From Apostichopus californicus (lineage: Eukaryota > Echinodermata > Holothuroidea > Aspidochirotida > Stichopodidae), in contig JAIPMN010000453.1 in NCBI GenBank assembly GCA_020650975.1, forward strand, positions 15,925-79,924: 64,000 nt of DNA, in the 5' to 3' direction. The notes below the pieces were generated by a model. The model was not told where the DNA came from. It searched no databases and saw nothing but the letters and a program-made list of their open reading frames with translations. Within the stretch, counting starts at the first letter, position 1. Each line of letters opens with the position of its first letter. Made by a program: the position numbers and the translations under genes. Below are positions 51,499-62,500 of the stretch, one piece after another.

Positions 51499-54400
51499 AT
51501 GGATTCCTCTGGGTGGGAAAGTCCACCCCATTCAGATCACAAACCGAAGGCATACTCCAAGTATGAAAATGATCCACGGCATATGGAACGAATACAGGAC
51601 AAAGAGAGGGCCAGAGTTGGAAAGAAGGGTCATTTTGTGAGTCAAGACCAGGCATCTTCAAGCAATAGTAGCAGTGACTCAGAAAGCAGAGGAAGAAAAT
51701 TGCCCAAAGCTTATGGGGGAAACTCCAAGAAAGGTACAAGCAGGAAGCAAACAAAGAAATCAGGAAGTCGCTCCAGGTCCCCGGCAGGTTCTGGGAAACG
51801 TAGACATTCACCTGTATCAGGAAAAAGAAACAGAAGTGACAGTAGAGAGAATTCTACCCGAACTGGTCATAAACAATCAAGTGCCTCAGGGTACACACAC
51901 AGAGGAAGAAGGTCGAATTCTAAATCAAGAACTAGGTCAAGGGAAAGACAGGCTAGGGATAGTAAAGATTCCGAAAGATTACCTCACAGAGATGAAAAAC
52001 CAAGGAAGAGAGCTGATGATGATGACAAAAGTGTGAGACACGACGATTATTCAAATAGGGGTGGAAAAGAAAAAGGCCAAAGGAGTAGACCACTAAGGCA
52101 AACATCAAAGAGGGCCGAGAAATCACCGGAACGCAAAAGGGGCGACTCGTTACGCAAGGAGGGGAATGAACTTAAAAGCTCTCACAGAGATGGCTCATCA
52201 GAGAGAAGAAATAAGGCCAAAATTACAAAAGAAATGGAGAAAGAAAACAGTGGATTCAAGTCGCCACGAAAGAGGGAGGCAAACTTTAGATCAAAGTCAC
52301 GATCTCCGTTAAGAGAGAGCAGCAAAAAGAAAATGTCAAAAGATAGTCATAAAGGTATAGTAGAGAAAAGGAGGAAGAAAAGTGACTCTCAGAGTCGAGA
52401 GACCAGGAATCCAGATCCTCAAGAAAGAAAACAATCAGTTTCTGACATCGATGACTCTGATTCGGAAAGTAGAAAACGTAAACGAAAGGAGGTATCGAAA
52501 TCTGTTGAAAGGAACAGTAAAAAACGTAATAAAAGATCAACATCAGACACAGAAAGAAGATCTTCTGACCGGACAAAAAGCGATTCTAGATCAAGGGAAA
52601 GGGACAAAAAGATTCCTGAAGGATCAGACAATGATAGTGGTACAGAAGAGCTCAATAAAGGTAAAAAGAGTTCTTCGTCTAGAAAGACATCGGGATCAAG
52701 GAAAGATTCTAGATCTAGAAAGAATTCTGTTGACAAAGGAACTTCTTCAGGAACAGATTCAGAATATTCAGAACTGGGTAGGAAACAGGTAAAAGAAGAA
52801 GCTTCTAACGTTAGAAGTAAAAGGAAAGTTTCTGTTTCTGGATCGGACTCTTATGATTCAGAGGAGAGTGAAAAGAGACAGGAAGATGATCACAGATCTA
52901 CTAAGAATCATGAAGACAGAGAGAGGGAGGGACGGAAAGATGTCGATAGTACTAGGGAGAGCAGCAAGCACAAGGAGAAAGCAAGGGAGAAATGGAGAGA
53001 AATGGACAGGGAGGATCAGAAAAGCGAAGATAGACAAAGAGGAGAAAGAAAGAGTGGTGATAGAGATGTAGAGGAAAACAAAAGTAGTAGCAGATATAGA
53101 AATGATAACGATAGCGACCTAAGAGACAGAAAACGAAGCAAAAGTGATGACAGGGATAGCGGAAGAACAGATGGTCGGAAAGAGAGTACTACTAGACAGA
53201 GTAATAGAGATGAAGAAGAAGAAGACAGACTTGATAGCCAGAGGGATGATAGCAACCCTAAAAGAAGTAACAGAGATGACAAGAGGCGTAGATCTGTTGA
53301 GGATGACCAGAGAGACGGCAGAGCTCGGAAACCAAGCAAAGGTGAAGAGAGAGAAAGAGACGATAGCCGGAGCAATAGTTCTTTGAAACGGCAGAGTAAA
53401 AGCGACGATACAGCGAGGGACGGTGGTATCGAACAAAAGATGAGAGGAACCAGGAGAAGGCAATCGTCAGAATCTGTTTCCGGTGACTCGGTTGTCAACG
53501 TTAGAGTCAAAATGAGAAATTCTGTCTCTGAATCGGATTCAGACAACCAGGCGAAGGAGAAGAAGAGGAAGAAGAAGAAGAGGAAGAAGGAGGAGGAGGA
53601 GAAGGAGGATGTAGGTGAGGGTGACAGAACAGAAACAGATGATTTGAGCAGGAAGCAGAGGGAACGTAAGAGAAAGAGCAAAGGAGATAAGAAAAAGAAG
53701 AAGAAGAAGAAAGAGAAGAGTAAGAATATGCATAAAGATAAGAAAAGGAAGAAAAAAAAGAAAAAGGATAAGAAAGGCAGGGATCGAACGGAGAAGAGCA
53801 AAGAACAGGGCTCGAGAGGACCGGTTCTCTCGTCTGTGCAGGAAAAGCTCTTAGCTATTGCAGGTGTTGGTAAGAAATTCAGCTGTTTGGTAGCCATTTT
53901 GTCATAAAGAGAGTGTAATGTACCATTAATTCTACTTATCTCTGTCTCGTTAATGATGGCTGTTAATGCTGTATGATATATACCATTTGCTGGGAATTGC
54001 TTGCAACAGAAGTGATGAGAACGATAAGGAAAAGAAATTGGACTTATTCCTGATGAGGCAAATGTCTTCACTTGAAGGCTTCTTTCAAATTTGTTGTTTA
54101 AATTGAAATTCTCACTTACATACTTTTATTTCTTCTAGTTTCTCCTAGGTTAAGTGTAATGAATTTTCTTCTATGGGTATCCAGTTTTTTCTACTAGGTC
54201 AAATTCAATGAATTGTTGTACTATCAACTGAGATCTCTGTACAAAACTTATAGGAACCCTAGAGTTGGGTTTCCAATAATATATAACCATATCTGTTTGA
54301 GTTTCTGCTCCCTGATGCTCCCTTGAATTGATATTTATCATTCTTTTCTGGTATTAATTTCTTTCTTAAGGTATTGATAAGCCCAGAGATAGCCAGGCTC

Positions 54401-55734
54401 GTATTCTGAAGCCAATGACCAAAGAGGAGTATGAGAAGGAACAACGCGTCACTAGAAGAGTGTTTGACCCAGACACTGGAAGAACAAGGTAAGCAACACT
54501 TAACCTCACAACCAAGCCCCCCCCCCCCCTCTAATGATGGTTAGATGTCTTTACTGAGCCCTATGCAAAGATAGAATGAATTTCTAAATTAAGTCCCAGG
54601 CACAAATGGTTGAATTTCTTTATTGAGCCCTGCTCGTGTTGGGTGAAATACCTAACGAAACCCCACCCGAGAGGGGCGAATTTCTTTACCGAGCAGCTCC
54701 CCATGTATAGATCTTCCAAAACATTGATTAGTGCTGCAAAGCTGTACCCATTTTGCAATTAAACTTTAGCTCATGTACCAATGATACATAAAACAGTTTA
54801 ATGAATAGATAATATATTTATATATTTAAGTTATGAACAATCAGGACAGAGTCAACCATGAGTCCATGACTACTATTATTATGCCCCATAATGAGTGATT
54901 GAGTCATTATCATTGTATTCTTTCCATTTCATGACATCATTGCAGACTTGTGAAGGGAAGTGGAGAGATTATAGAAGAGATTGTGAGCAGAGACAGACAC
55001 AAAGCCATCAACAAGGTGAGAGCGATTCTACTTCAGTTACTGATTCAAATCATTTTTAATTTTTTTTGTTGTATTGTTGTATTTGTGTTAGTTTCCACCT
55101 TGTTTAAGGTAAGACTTTGCTTATAATGATCAAGTCATAAATTTGTTATCAGAACCTAAAATTTAAATTGCTCGTTTCTGTATGTTTATAACTTCCCAGT
55201 CAAGTTTGTTGTTGTTTACAGTATGTACAACATGTGGACATGTTCCGTCACACAAATAATATACATAACCACTCCCTGAAGTCCACCCGACGAAATAATT
55301 TATTGTTAGAGGGTGGTAATAACCCAGTATCATCAGAAAACATTTTCATATGTTGCTGCTAAGGAGTGGAACGAGTTACCAATGGAGTGTAAGAATGCCA
55401 ACTCCTTAAATACCTTGAAACGTTTTATCCAGGACATAACTAATTTCTTATGCTCTTAATTTCATTTCATTGATTGTTACATTTTATGCCGCTGTCAATT
55501 TGATTGCATTTTTCCTTTTTCATTGTCATCTTATGTATTCTTATTATAATTTTTTAATATTTTATTCTACAGTTAGCTTTTGTATTTCAGGGCCTCGGGG
55601 AGATTAGGTTTACGTTAATTGAGTTTACCCATTAACGTTAAAATAAATATATAAATATGTATTCATTTTCTCTCTTTCAGCAAGCAACGAAGGGTGATGG
55701 CATGTCCTTCCAGAGCCAGCTTGGCCTGCTATGA
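51499..55734 (+). CDS. ARL6IP4: ARL6IP4 (SRp25/SRrp37-like) nuclear RS-rich protein, four coding exons
   Basis: Coding exons are 51499-53869, 54371-54488, 54946-55015 and 55681-55734. All have GT-AG borders and phases 1, 2 and 0 agree, giving 870 residues. Residues about 15-680 are rich in Ser-Arg, Lys and Asp-Glu, and residues about 680-770 hold Lys runs. From residue 774 the protein matches the conserved ARL6IP4 C-terminus: PVLSSVQEKLLAIAG, then KPMTKEEYEKEQ, RRVFDPDTGRTRLVKG, EIIEEIV, and the end INKQATKGDGMSFQSQLGLL. The family is known as nuclear-speckle proteins linked to pre-mRNA splicing, and as partners of ARL6. The vertebrate protein is roughly 240-420 residues, so this one is expanded in the RS part. 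The start is the first Met after an in-frame TGA at 51490. Continuing exon 1 without splicing would stop at 53907 and lose the conserved domain. Identity comes from the C-terminus; the RS region alone would be uninformative. Confidence 0.93.
54539..54712. repeat. Degenerate 33-35-bp tandem repeat in ARL6IP4 intron 2
   Basis: Five diverged units follow one another, each opening with a form of GAATTTCTTTATTGAGCCC. Units differ by several substitutions and small length changes, so the array is old. It lies inside the intron between coding exons 2 and 3 and next to a run of C at about 54519-54530. Confidence 0.6.
55215..55665 (+). mobile_element. 3' end of a degraded non-LTR retrotransposon (LINE) in ARL6IP4 intron 3
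   Basis: One frame reads AAKEWNELPMECKNANSLNT followed by LKRFIQDI and a stop near 55460. This matches the extreme C-terminal block of LINE reverse transcriptases (CR1/Jockey-like: A..WN.LP..V....S...FK..L). Just upstream, HNHSLKSTRRNNLLL in another frame matches the preceding block, so at least one frameshift separates them. After the stop come an AT-rich 3' UTR and a tail of short A/T units (about 55640-55658). The element is 5'-truncated and lies in the same direction as the host gene, ending only about 20 bases before the last splice acceptor. Confidence 0.75.
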
Positions 55735-55951
55735 TGGTTGTCTTTGGTCCTTGGCTATGTAATCTCATCTCATTATCAGATAATTTACACCTTGCATTCT
55801 GCAGTAAATTGTGTCCTTTAATACGCACCTCTCAGACAAGTTTTAATATCCGAATTTAGTCATTATTATCAGTGGCTGAAAATTTAAAAGTTTTTGTTTT
55901 CAAGTTGAATGGTTGAAACAGAACTCCACTTGTTGCACACTTTTCCAATTT

Positions 55952-56784
55952 ATTAAAGACTTTATGTTTATCATTTGGTCCTTTGAAAATGCCTTTGGTA
56001 GTTTAAATTGGGGAACAAGATTTATGGAGAAATATGGAACTAATATAGCTTATTCTCTATATAGGCTGACTTTTTTTCTCACACCTTCTTTCTCAGCAAT
56101 TAACTTTGCAATTTTCGCTGTAAAATATTGCTTGTATTACACATTCCCATTATTCAAGAGTGGCTTCCAAAAGACTAAAGAGGGTAACAGTTGTTGATAA
56201 ACATGACTTTTCTTTCTTTTCAGTCCGGTTCAGTTGATCTCGACTGATGACTTGGAATATGACATACTCTAAAGAAGTTTGAATAACATTAATAGCGTGG
56301 ATCAGATGTTCTGCACTACTTACTTTAGGGTTCAATATAAAGTGGAACTGATTAAACTCTTTAGGCCACATGGTATTGGTTGTTGGCAAATCTTTAACCA
56401 GATTCTATGAGATAAATATCACAGGGTGAGGGGTTATTTATGGAGCATACTTCAACAGACATTGTTTACTGATAATCCTTTATGAATATAAATAGTTAAG
56501 CACCCAGATATGCTACAAATGGGTTCCTTATTTTACTTGTAGTGGTGAAGAATGGCATCACCAGATTGTGACAAATTAAACATAAAACATAGCTGTGATC
56601 AAGGGTACTACATAAAAGTTAGAGACGGATTGGCCTAGTACCCGATATTTTACATTAGTGGATTGCAAACGTTTGAATCCTCTCTTTGACCAGCCTAAAA
56701 CAATCAGCAGCTTGATTTAAAAGATAAGAAAATGATATACAGATCACAGCAGAAAGATGTAAATATATGAACAAGAAAAATAAA
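55952..56784 (+). terminator. Candidate polyadenylation signals of ARL6IP4
   Basis: After the stop at 55734, an ATTAAA lies at 55952-55957 and the first AATAAA at 56779-56784. Either could end the transcript, giving a 3' UTR of about 0.25 or 1.05 kb. No transcript evidence is available. Confidence 0.35.
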
Positions 56785-58780
56785 CAGCAAGCAAAATGAA
56801 ACAAATTTTTCCATTTAAATATCATGTATTTAAAAAAAGGTTTTATGATGGAATGTTTTATTGTGTTACAACTTTTTTCTGATCAACTCTTGGTAACTTC
56901 AAACTGAGTAGTTCTCTGGAGAACATTACACCTTAAAATAGCTTTGTGAGTTGACTTTTTATACTTTTGCGGATTACAAACAATGATGTTAAACGACGAA
57001 CACTTTAAGAAATTGTTCTTGAGTTATGATATATAATTATAATTAAAAGAAGTGTCTGGGTGACAAAATGTTGGGGTCGATAACATCAAGTTTTGAGTAC
57101 TTGCAGACTCATTTGTTCAGCGAATCTCTGACGTTTTGTTTAGTTTGATGACTGTTTGTCTTTTATTTGGAGTAATACTTTGTCAGTTTGCGAAACGAAT
57201 AATAGTCGATGAAACGGTGAACGGTTCAAATCATATTTACCGTTTTTACTCACCAACTCCACAATTCAGCTAGATCTTTTTCCTCCACCCTTCATGCAAA
57301 GAATAACCATCCTTCCAATTATGTGGCACAGACCTTGAATTTCCAACTATGAAACACTACATATGACAACATTAATGCACTTCCTGTGTAGGAATTGACG
57401 TAGCAACACTAGGTTGAATGTTTATCATGTCTCATTATCATTTGACACCTATATCCTATTTAATAAAACAGTCCATTTGTTTGACTAGTAAAGTTCAATT
57501 TCAAACCATGGAAAAACCGCCAACAATTTAAAATTCTGATTTTTCACTTTGTATGTGATTAATACGAGTGTAAGAAAAGTGGGTAATAATTTTTCAGAAT
57601 TGAATGTGGGAATACTCTGTTACTTACTATAAGCTCTTATTTAAGGTGACAAAATGGAATCTGGTAAGTTTGATTAATAGATACTTGGGCAGCATATGGC
57701 AGGTTTGTATAAACTGCTACTCGAAGTCTAAAAGTAGATGCAAATATCTGCTATTATACAACTAAACAGAAGTCCCGAACCAACCCCAGGCCCATCGGTG
57801 ATGTTTCAGACTACACATCTACCAATAAATTCACACCTATGAAATATTATTTTGTTTATATTACATAAAGTTACAATACTACGACTGACACACAAGTCTG
57901 ATAAAACACTCCACACTGTTTCATGAAACTCAAAACAATAAAAAAATAAATATAACTGCAGATAAAAACAACCCTGTGAATGAATTGTACTGTTAGTTAA
58001 ATAACAAACTAAATCACATAACATAAAAAAGTAAGAAATTATTCTATTAATGAGAGCAAGGATAAGGAATGTTTGAATAATTTTTACACTTTGCAGAATC
58101 AAAGCATTTGGAGGTATTTATAAAACAATTATTAAAAGAAAAACTTGTCGTATTACAAAACTTGGTTCTAAAAGTATAAACATTTGAAAATGTTGTTCTA
58201 CGGAAACAAAAGTAAAAGCACACAGTGAACGTTAAAGTATTTACATGAAAATATGATATAAAGACTTTTGGAATGTAAAAGTTTGCACAAGTTTGTTGAA
58301 TAGAATTTTTTTTGTAGTACTTTAAAGGCACACAATTTTGGTTAGCTACCCTTTCAAAATATAGCACTTGTGTTATAGATTAAAATATATATTTAAATAT
58401 CTATAAATAAACAATCTTTTAATGCAACTGAGATGTTAACAAGAGCAGCAATGCACATTTCAGAAAAGATTTTTTTTGCTTTATCTAGAAATTAAAAAAT
58501 TAAAAATGACCTTTTTGTTGACTTTGGAGGTCACACTGAGCAAATAAGTAAGAATAAACAACATTTAAATACAACTGTCATTCTTAAGAGAAACCCATTG
58601 TATATCAGCCTTGTAGCATCATGAAAGTTTCGAGACACATTAATTTCTTTTCATATGGTTACACAGAAAACTAGAGACTTGCTACTCAACAAAAATCTTC
58701 ATTACGAAGATAAGTAGTTATTAATCCAATGTACATTCCTGAAAACATTAATTTGTGAAAACAAACAGAAAGAACAATGA
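56785..58780. other. Intergenic region between two convergent genes
   Basis: AT-rich sequence without frames above chance, without recognised repeats and with several AATAAA-like words on both strands. It may include parts of both 3' UTRs. Confidence 0.5.
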
Positions 58781-58786
58781 TTTATT
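58781..58786 (-). terminator. Candidate polyadenylation signal of the minus-strand gene
   Basis: This is the first minus-strand AATAAA downstream of the stop at 59576. If used, the 3' UTR is about 0.8 kb and includes the 41-bp minisatellite. The site faces the ARL6IP4 end, so the two genes would converge with about 2 kb between them. Confidence 0.4.
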
Positions 58787-58934
58787 TTTTGGGTTCTAAC
58801 TAGTAACCCCAAAAGCCTCTGAAGGACTTGGTAATCTTTTTGATATATTGCAAGTTGTAGATAGGAAAGTACTTTCAGTAAAATTGATTTTGTTTTCACA
58901 AAATCGTTTTGGCACAAGTATTAAAACATATTTT

Positions 58935-59510
58935 TGACTACAGGAGTGGCTACATCCTGTGTCATGACTACAGGATCAGAAGTTGAGTGGCTACATCGTG
59001 TGACATTGCTACAGGATCAGAAGTTAGGTGGCTACATCCTGTGACATGACTACAGGATCAAAAGTTGAGTGGCTTCATCGTGTGACATTGCTACAGGATC
59101 AGAAGTTAGGTGGCTACATCCTGTGACATGACTACAGGATCAAAAGTTGAGTGGCTACATCGTGTGACATTGCTACAGGATCAGAAGTTAGGTGGCTACA
59201 TCCTGTGACATGACTACAGGATCAAAAGTTGAGTGGCTTCATCGTGTGACATTGCTACAGGATCAGAAGTTAGGTGGCTACATCCTGTGACATGACTACA
59301 GGATCAAAAGTTGAGTGGCTTCATCCTGTGACATGACTACAGGATCAGAAGTTGGGTGGCTACATCCAGTGTCATGACTACAGGATCAGAAGTGGAGTGG
59401 CTACATCCAGTGTCATGACTACAGGATCAGAAGTGGAGTGGCTACATCCAGTGTCATGACTACAGGATCAGAAGTGGAGTGGCTACATCCAGTGTCATGA
59501 CTAACAGGAT
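58935..59510. repeat. 41-bp minisatellite, about 14 units, in the likely 3' UTR of the minus-strand gene
   Basis: Units start with GTGGCTACATC and contain ACTACAGGATCA; the starts at 58989, 59030 and 59071 show the 41-bp period. In the middle, two unit types alternate (ATCGTGTGACATTGC versus ATCCTGTGACATGAC), so there is an 82-bp higher-order period. The last units form a more uniform block. A diverged unit seems to continue to about 59570, up to the stop codon of the minus-strand gene. Confidence 0.9.
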
Positions 59511-59575
59511 CTGCTTTTGAGTTGCTGATCCATGTCATCTGTCAAAACAGCAGGATCAAGAGCTGACTGTTTCAT

Positions 59576-62500
59576 CTATTTGTCTTCTGTCAATGGCTTC
59601 AGTCCACTTTGTATTAGAGCTGTGTTCTGTGAAAGCAGAAACAATAGTAACAAAATATGGACATTTATCATTCTTGAAAATTTTCAATCGGAAAATTTCA
59701 AGTTGCAGAAAAGATAGCCATGGCAGATATGAAGTATTTTAATTGGCTGTTATTGTTGCTGGAATTGCTCCAAGTTCTACTGTATGCTAGTCCATCAATT
59801 ATTATGCTAATATGTTTCCCAAACCATCTACCAGCAATAATTCCACTTACTACTTTTTGACAAAAAGCCCTCTTAGCTGCATTTTGTAGAGTTTCTTTCT
59901 CTTCTTCTGAATTTACCAGCTCCTGTCCAATCAAGACGGACGATATAGTCGAATTACCATATGACTCCTTCGCGACCTTTTGATATTGTTTGTAGTGACC
60001 GGTCACTTTCATCAGGTCAGTGTGTACCTGAAAAGATAGATGCCAATTGCAAAGCAAGGTTGTTAAACATCATTCACATAAAACACCAAATCACTAAATC
60101 ACAAACATATGTTAATGAGATGATAGAAAATCAACAGGGAAAAGAAACGACCACTTTATATCAGAAAGGAAACATCAGTATTGCCCCCCCCCCTCCCTCT
60201 CCCCCAAACAAGCAAGAAATAACCTGTATTCACACATAAACAGAGTTAATAATGTTCCGACCATTTATAACGCCCATCAATATGCTAGGTATGACCATGT
60301 TTACCGCCCATAAATATGCTAGGTTATAACAGAATGATCCCTTCTGTTAACATTTACTGTCAACACTGGAGAAAGAGGAAAAAAATCGTTCCAACAAAGA
60401 GAGCTCATTTCTGTCACAACTTCACAAGTAAACAAAATTCTCAGGAGAAATACAGATTATGTAAGTAGGGGCTGATGACAGCTGGATTAGTTAGGTGTAC
60501 AAAAAGGGAAAGATGGGGCAGTAAGGAGAGGAAACATGAGCAACAAGGTGGAGATGAGAGGAGCATGAAGGGGCAGACAAGGGTTTTGTAGAGGGGTTAG
60601 GGGGGTTAATACTTACAGGTAAAGGTAATACATCCTGGTATTCAAAGTGACCATCGAAAAGCTCTACGGCAACTGACGGATGATCTTTGAACTCTAAGAT
60701 GGACTTTTTCTTTAGATTTTCTGCGATGACTGTCGAGCTTTCCTCTGTGAGAAGTTTCCTTAGGAACGGCTGAATATAATAAAGGAGAAATGCCAAAAAG
60801 ATGAGCTGGACGTTTAGTTTTTAAGAAAAGCTCGTAAGTACAAGTTTGAGTACAAGGTCATGTGTAGGAGTACATGATTTCCACTTTTTGCTGATTACGA
60901 GTACAAAGCCACGAGTACGAGTACAGAAACAATGTACTCAAGCATGAGTTCAGGTACATTGAGTACCACAATTAAAGTCTGGTTATGACACAGCTGTGCT
61001 TATCTCTACAAGAGTAGGGGAGTTTTAATCGTACAGACAATAAACATTCCCAAACATATCAAAGGTCCTTACCTTCTCCTTAGTTTCTTGGAAGAGTGGC
61101 AGAAAGTGAGCTCTTTGAAAGAGTGAACTTTGCCTGAAGAGAGGAACGACAGTCCATCCTAAATTAGATATCGTCTCCATCTTAAACGGCCGATTCCAAG
61201 CTTCTCCGCCCGCAGGAGGTCTCTTCACCGTTACTCCTAGAACTTCTAAAAGTAGGAAGGAGTTCTCATCTTGCATGGGATGAAGAACCTATATAAATGT
61301 TTAAGCAACAGTTTACTATCCAAAGAAAGAACATCATAATAATCTTTTTTTCTTTTTTCAATGTATTTCATTAATATGTTATTATTATATATCTCAATTG
61401 GATCAAAGTAGATTCATGTGTCATTGTAGTTTTGCCTATGCTTGACCTGCATTTACAGTGTATTGCAGCTAGTATACTACCATAATATCACCAGCATAAC
61501 TCAGGGGAGTAGGGAGGAATTTGCCAAGGGAGGGGCAAAAACTGTAGCAGCTGTAGCAAACTATCTAAGCGTAGCACCACCATGTTTTGGCGCGAAGCGT
61601 AGTACACGAAAATTTTGGCCAAAAAAATTTTGGCCAAAAAATGCCTCCCAGATCGCTGGATGGCACTTTCCAGGCCTTGTTAGTTGCATCTGAGCATTTT
61701 ATATTTTGAAATTACTAGCAATATCATAAAAAAAATATGCTCAAGGGGGGCGGTTGCCCCCTTTGCTCCCCCCTCCCCTTGGCTACGCGCCTGGCATAAC
61801 TCTATGTGAGATACTGAGGAAAATACCAGCTGTCTTGATTGCTGTAATACAGAATGGATGGTAGCTTGGACCAGGACATGTGAGAGAAGGGTGGCGGGGA
61901 GGGGAGGAGGCAGACTGCTTACATCATTCATTCATTACCGGCTTCAATTATATCTGAAATAATTGATTTAACTGACAGATGGAGTAAGAAGAAGATCGTT
62001 AGTACAGTAGTCAAGTATAATTATATTCCTGATATGTTAACTTCTCACAGATCAAAGGGTTTTACTTACCTTTGGTTGGTCAATCCACTTTGGGGCAGAA
62101 ACAAAACTGTCTAATTGAGAGGTAGCTACCAGAACTCTGGTATCAGTCACAGCAGGACCATTTCGCTCTGACTGGCTTTTCATACCCTCTACTAGTGAGA
62201 TCATGATGCCATGGTACATATTCTTACCTGCAGGTGATAGAAAACAATATCATTAAAATATACTTTATTATGAATAGATCAAAGGCTAATTTTGTTTATT
62301 TTATTAACAAATGTATTTCTGTTGTTGCAACTCTCTCTCTTGCATCTTATTACCACTTCACTTTCTGTTCCTACTTTAAATAAATTGGTAATTTTACAGG
62401 GAAGACCTGGTTATGGGCGGGCGAGATATAATAGAGACTGTGTCTTTGGGGGGGGGGGAGGGGGGGGTTTAGAATATACAGAATACAAAACATGATTCAG

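Noticed and set aside
53016-54071. 351-codon minus-strand frame rich in Ser, Leu and Phe
   Set aside because: It is the antisense shadow of the RS/K-rich ARL6IP4 exon 1; purine-rich codons give stop-poor complementary frames.
59698-59850. Continuation of the minus-strand frame past 59851 (tail SGIIAGRWFGKHISIII)
   Set aside because: A GTAAGT donor at 59850 and a short in-frame exon at 59626-59576 give a better ending, and the tail has intron-like composition.
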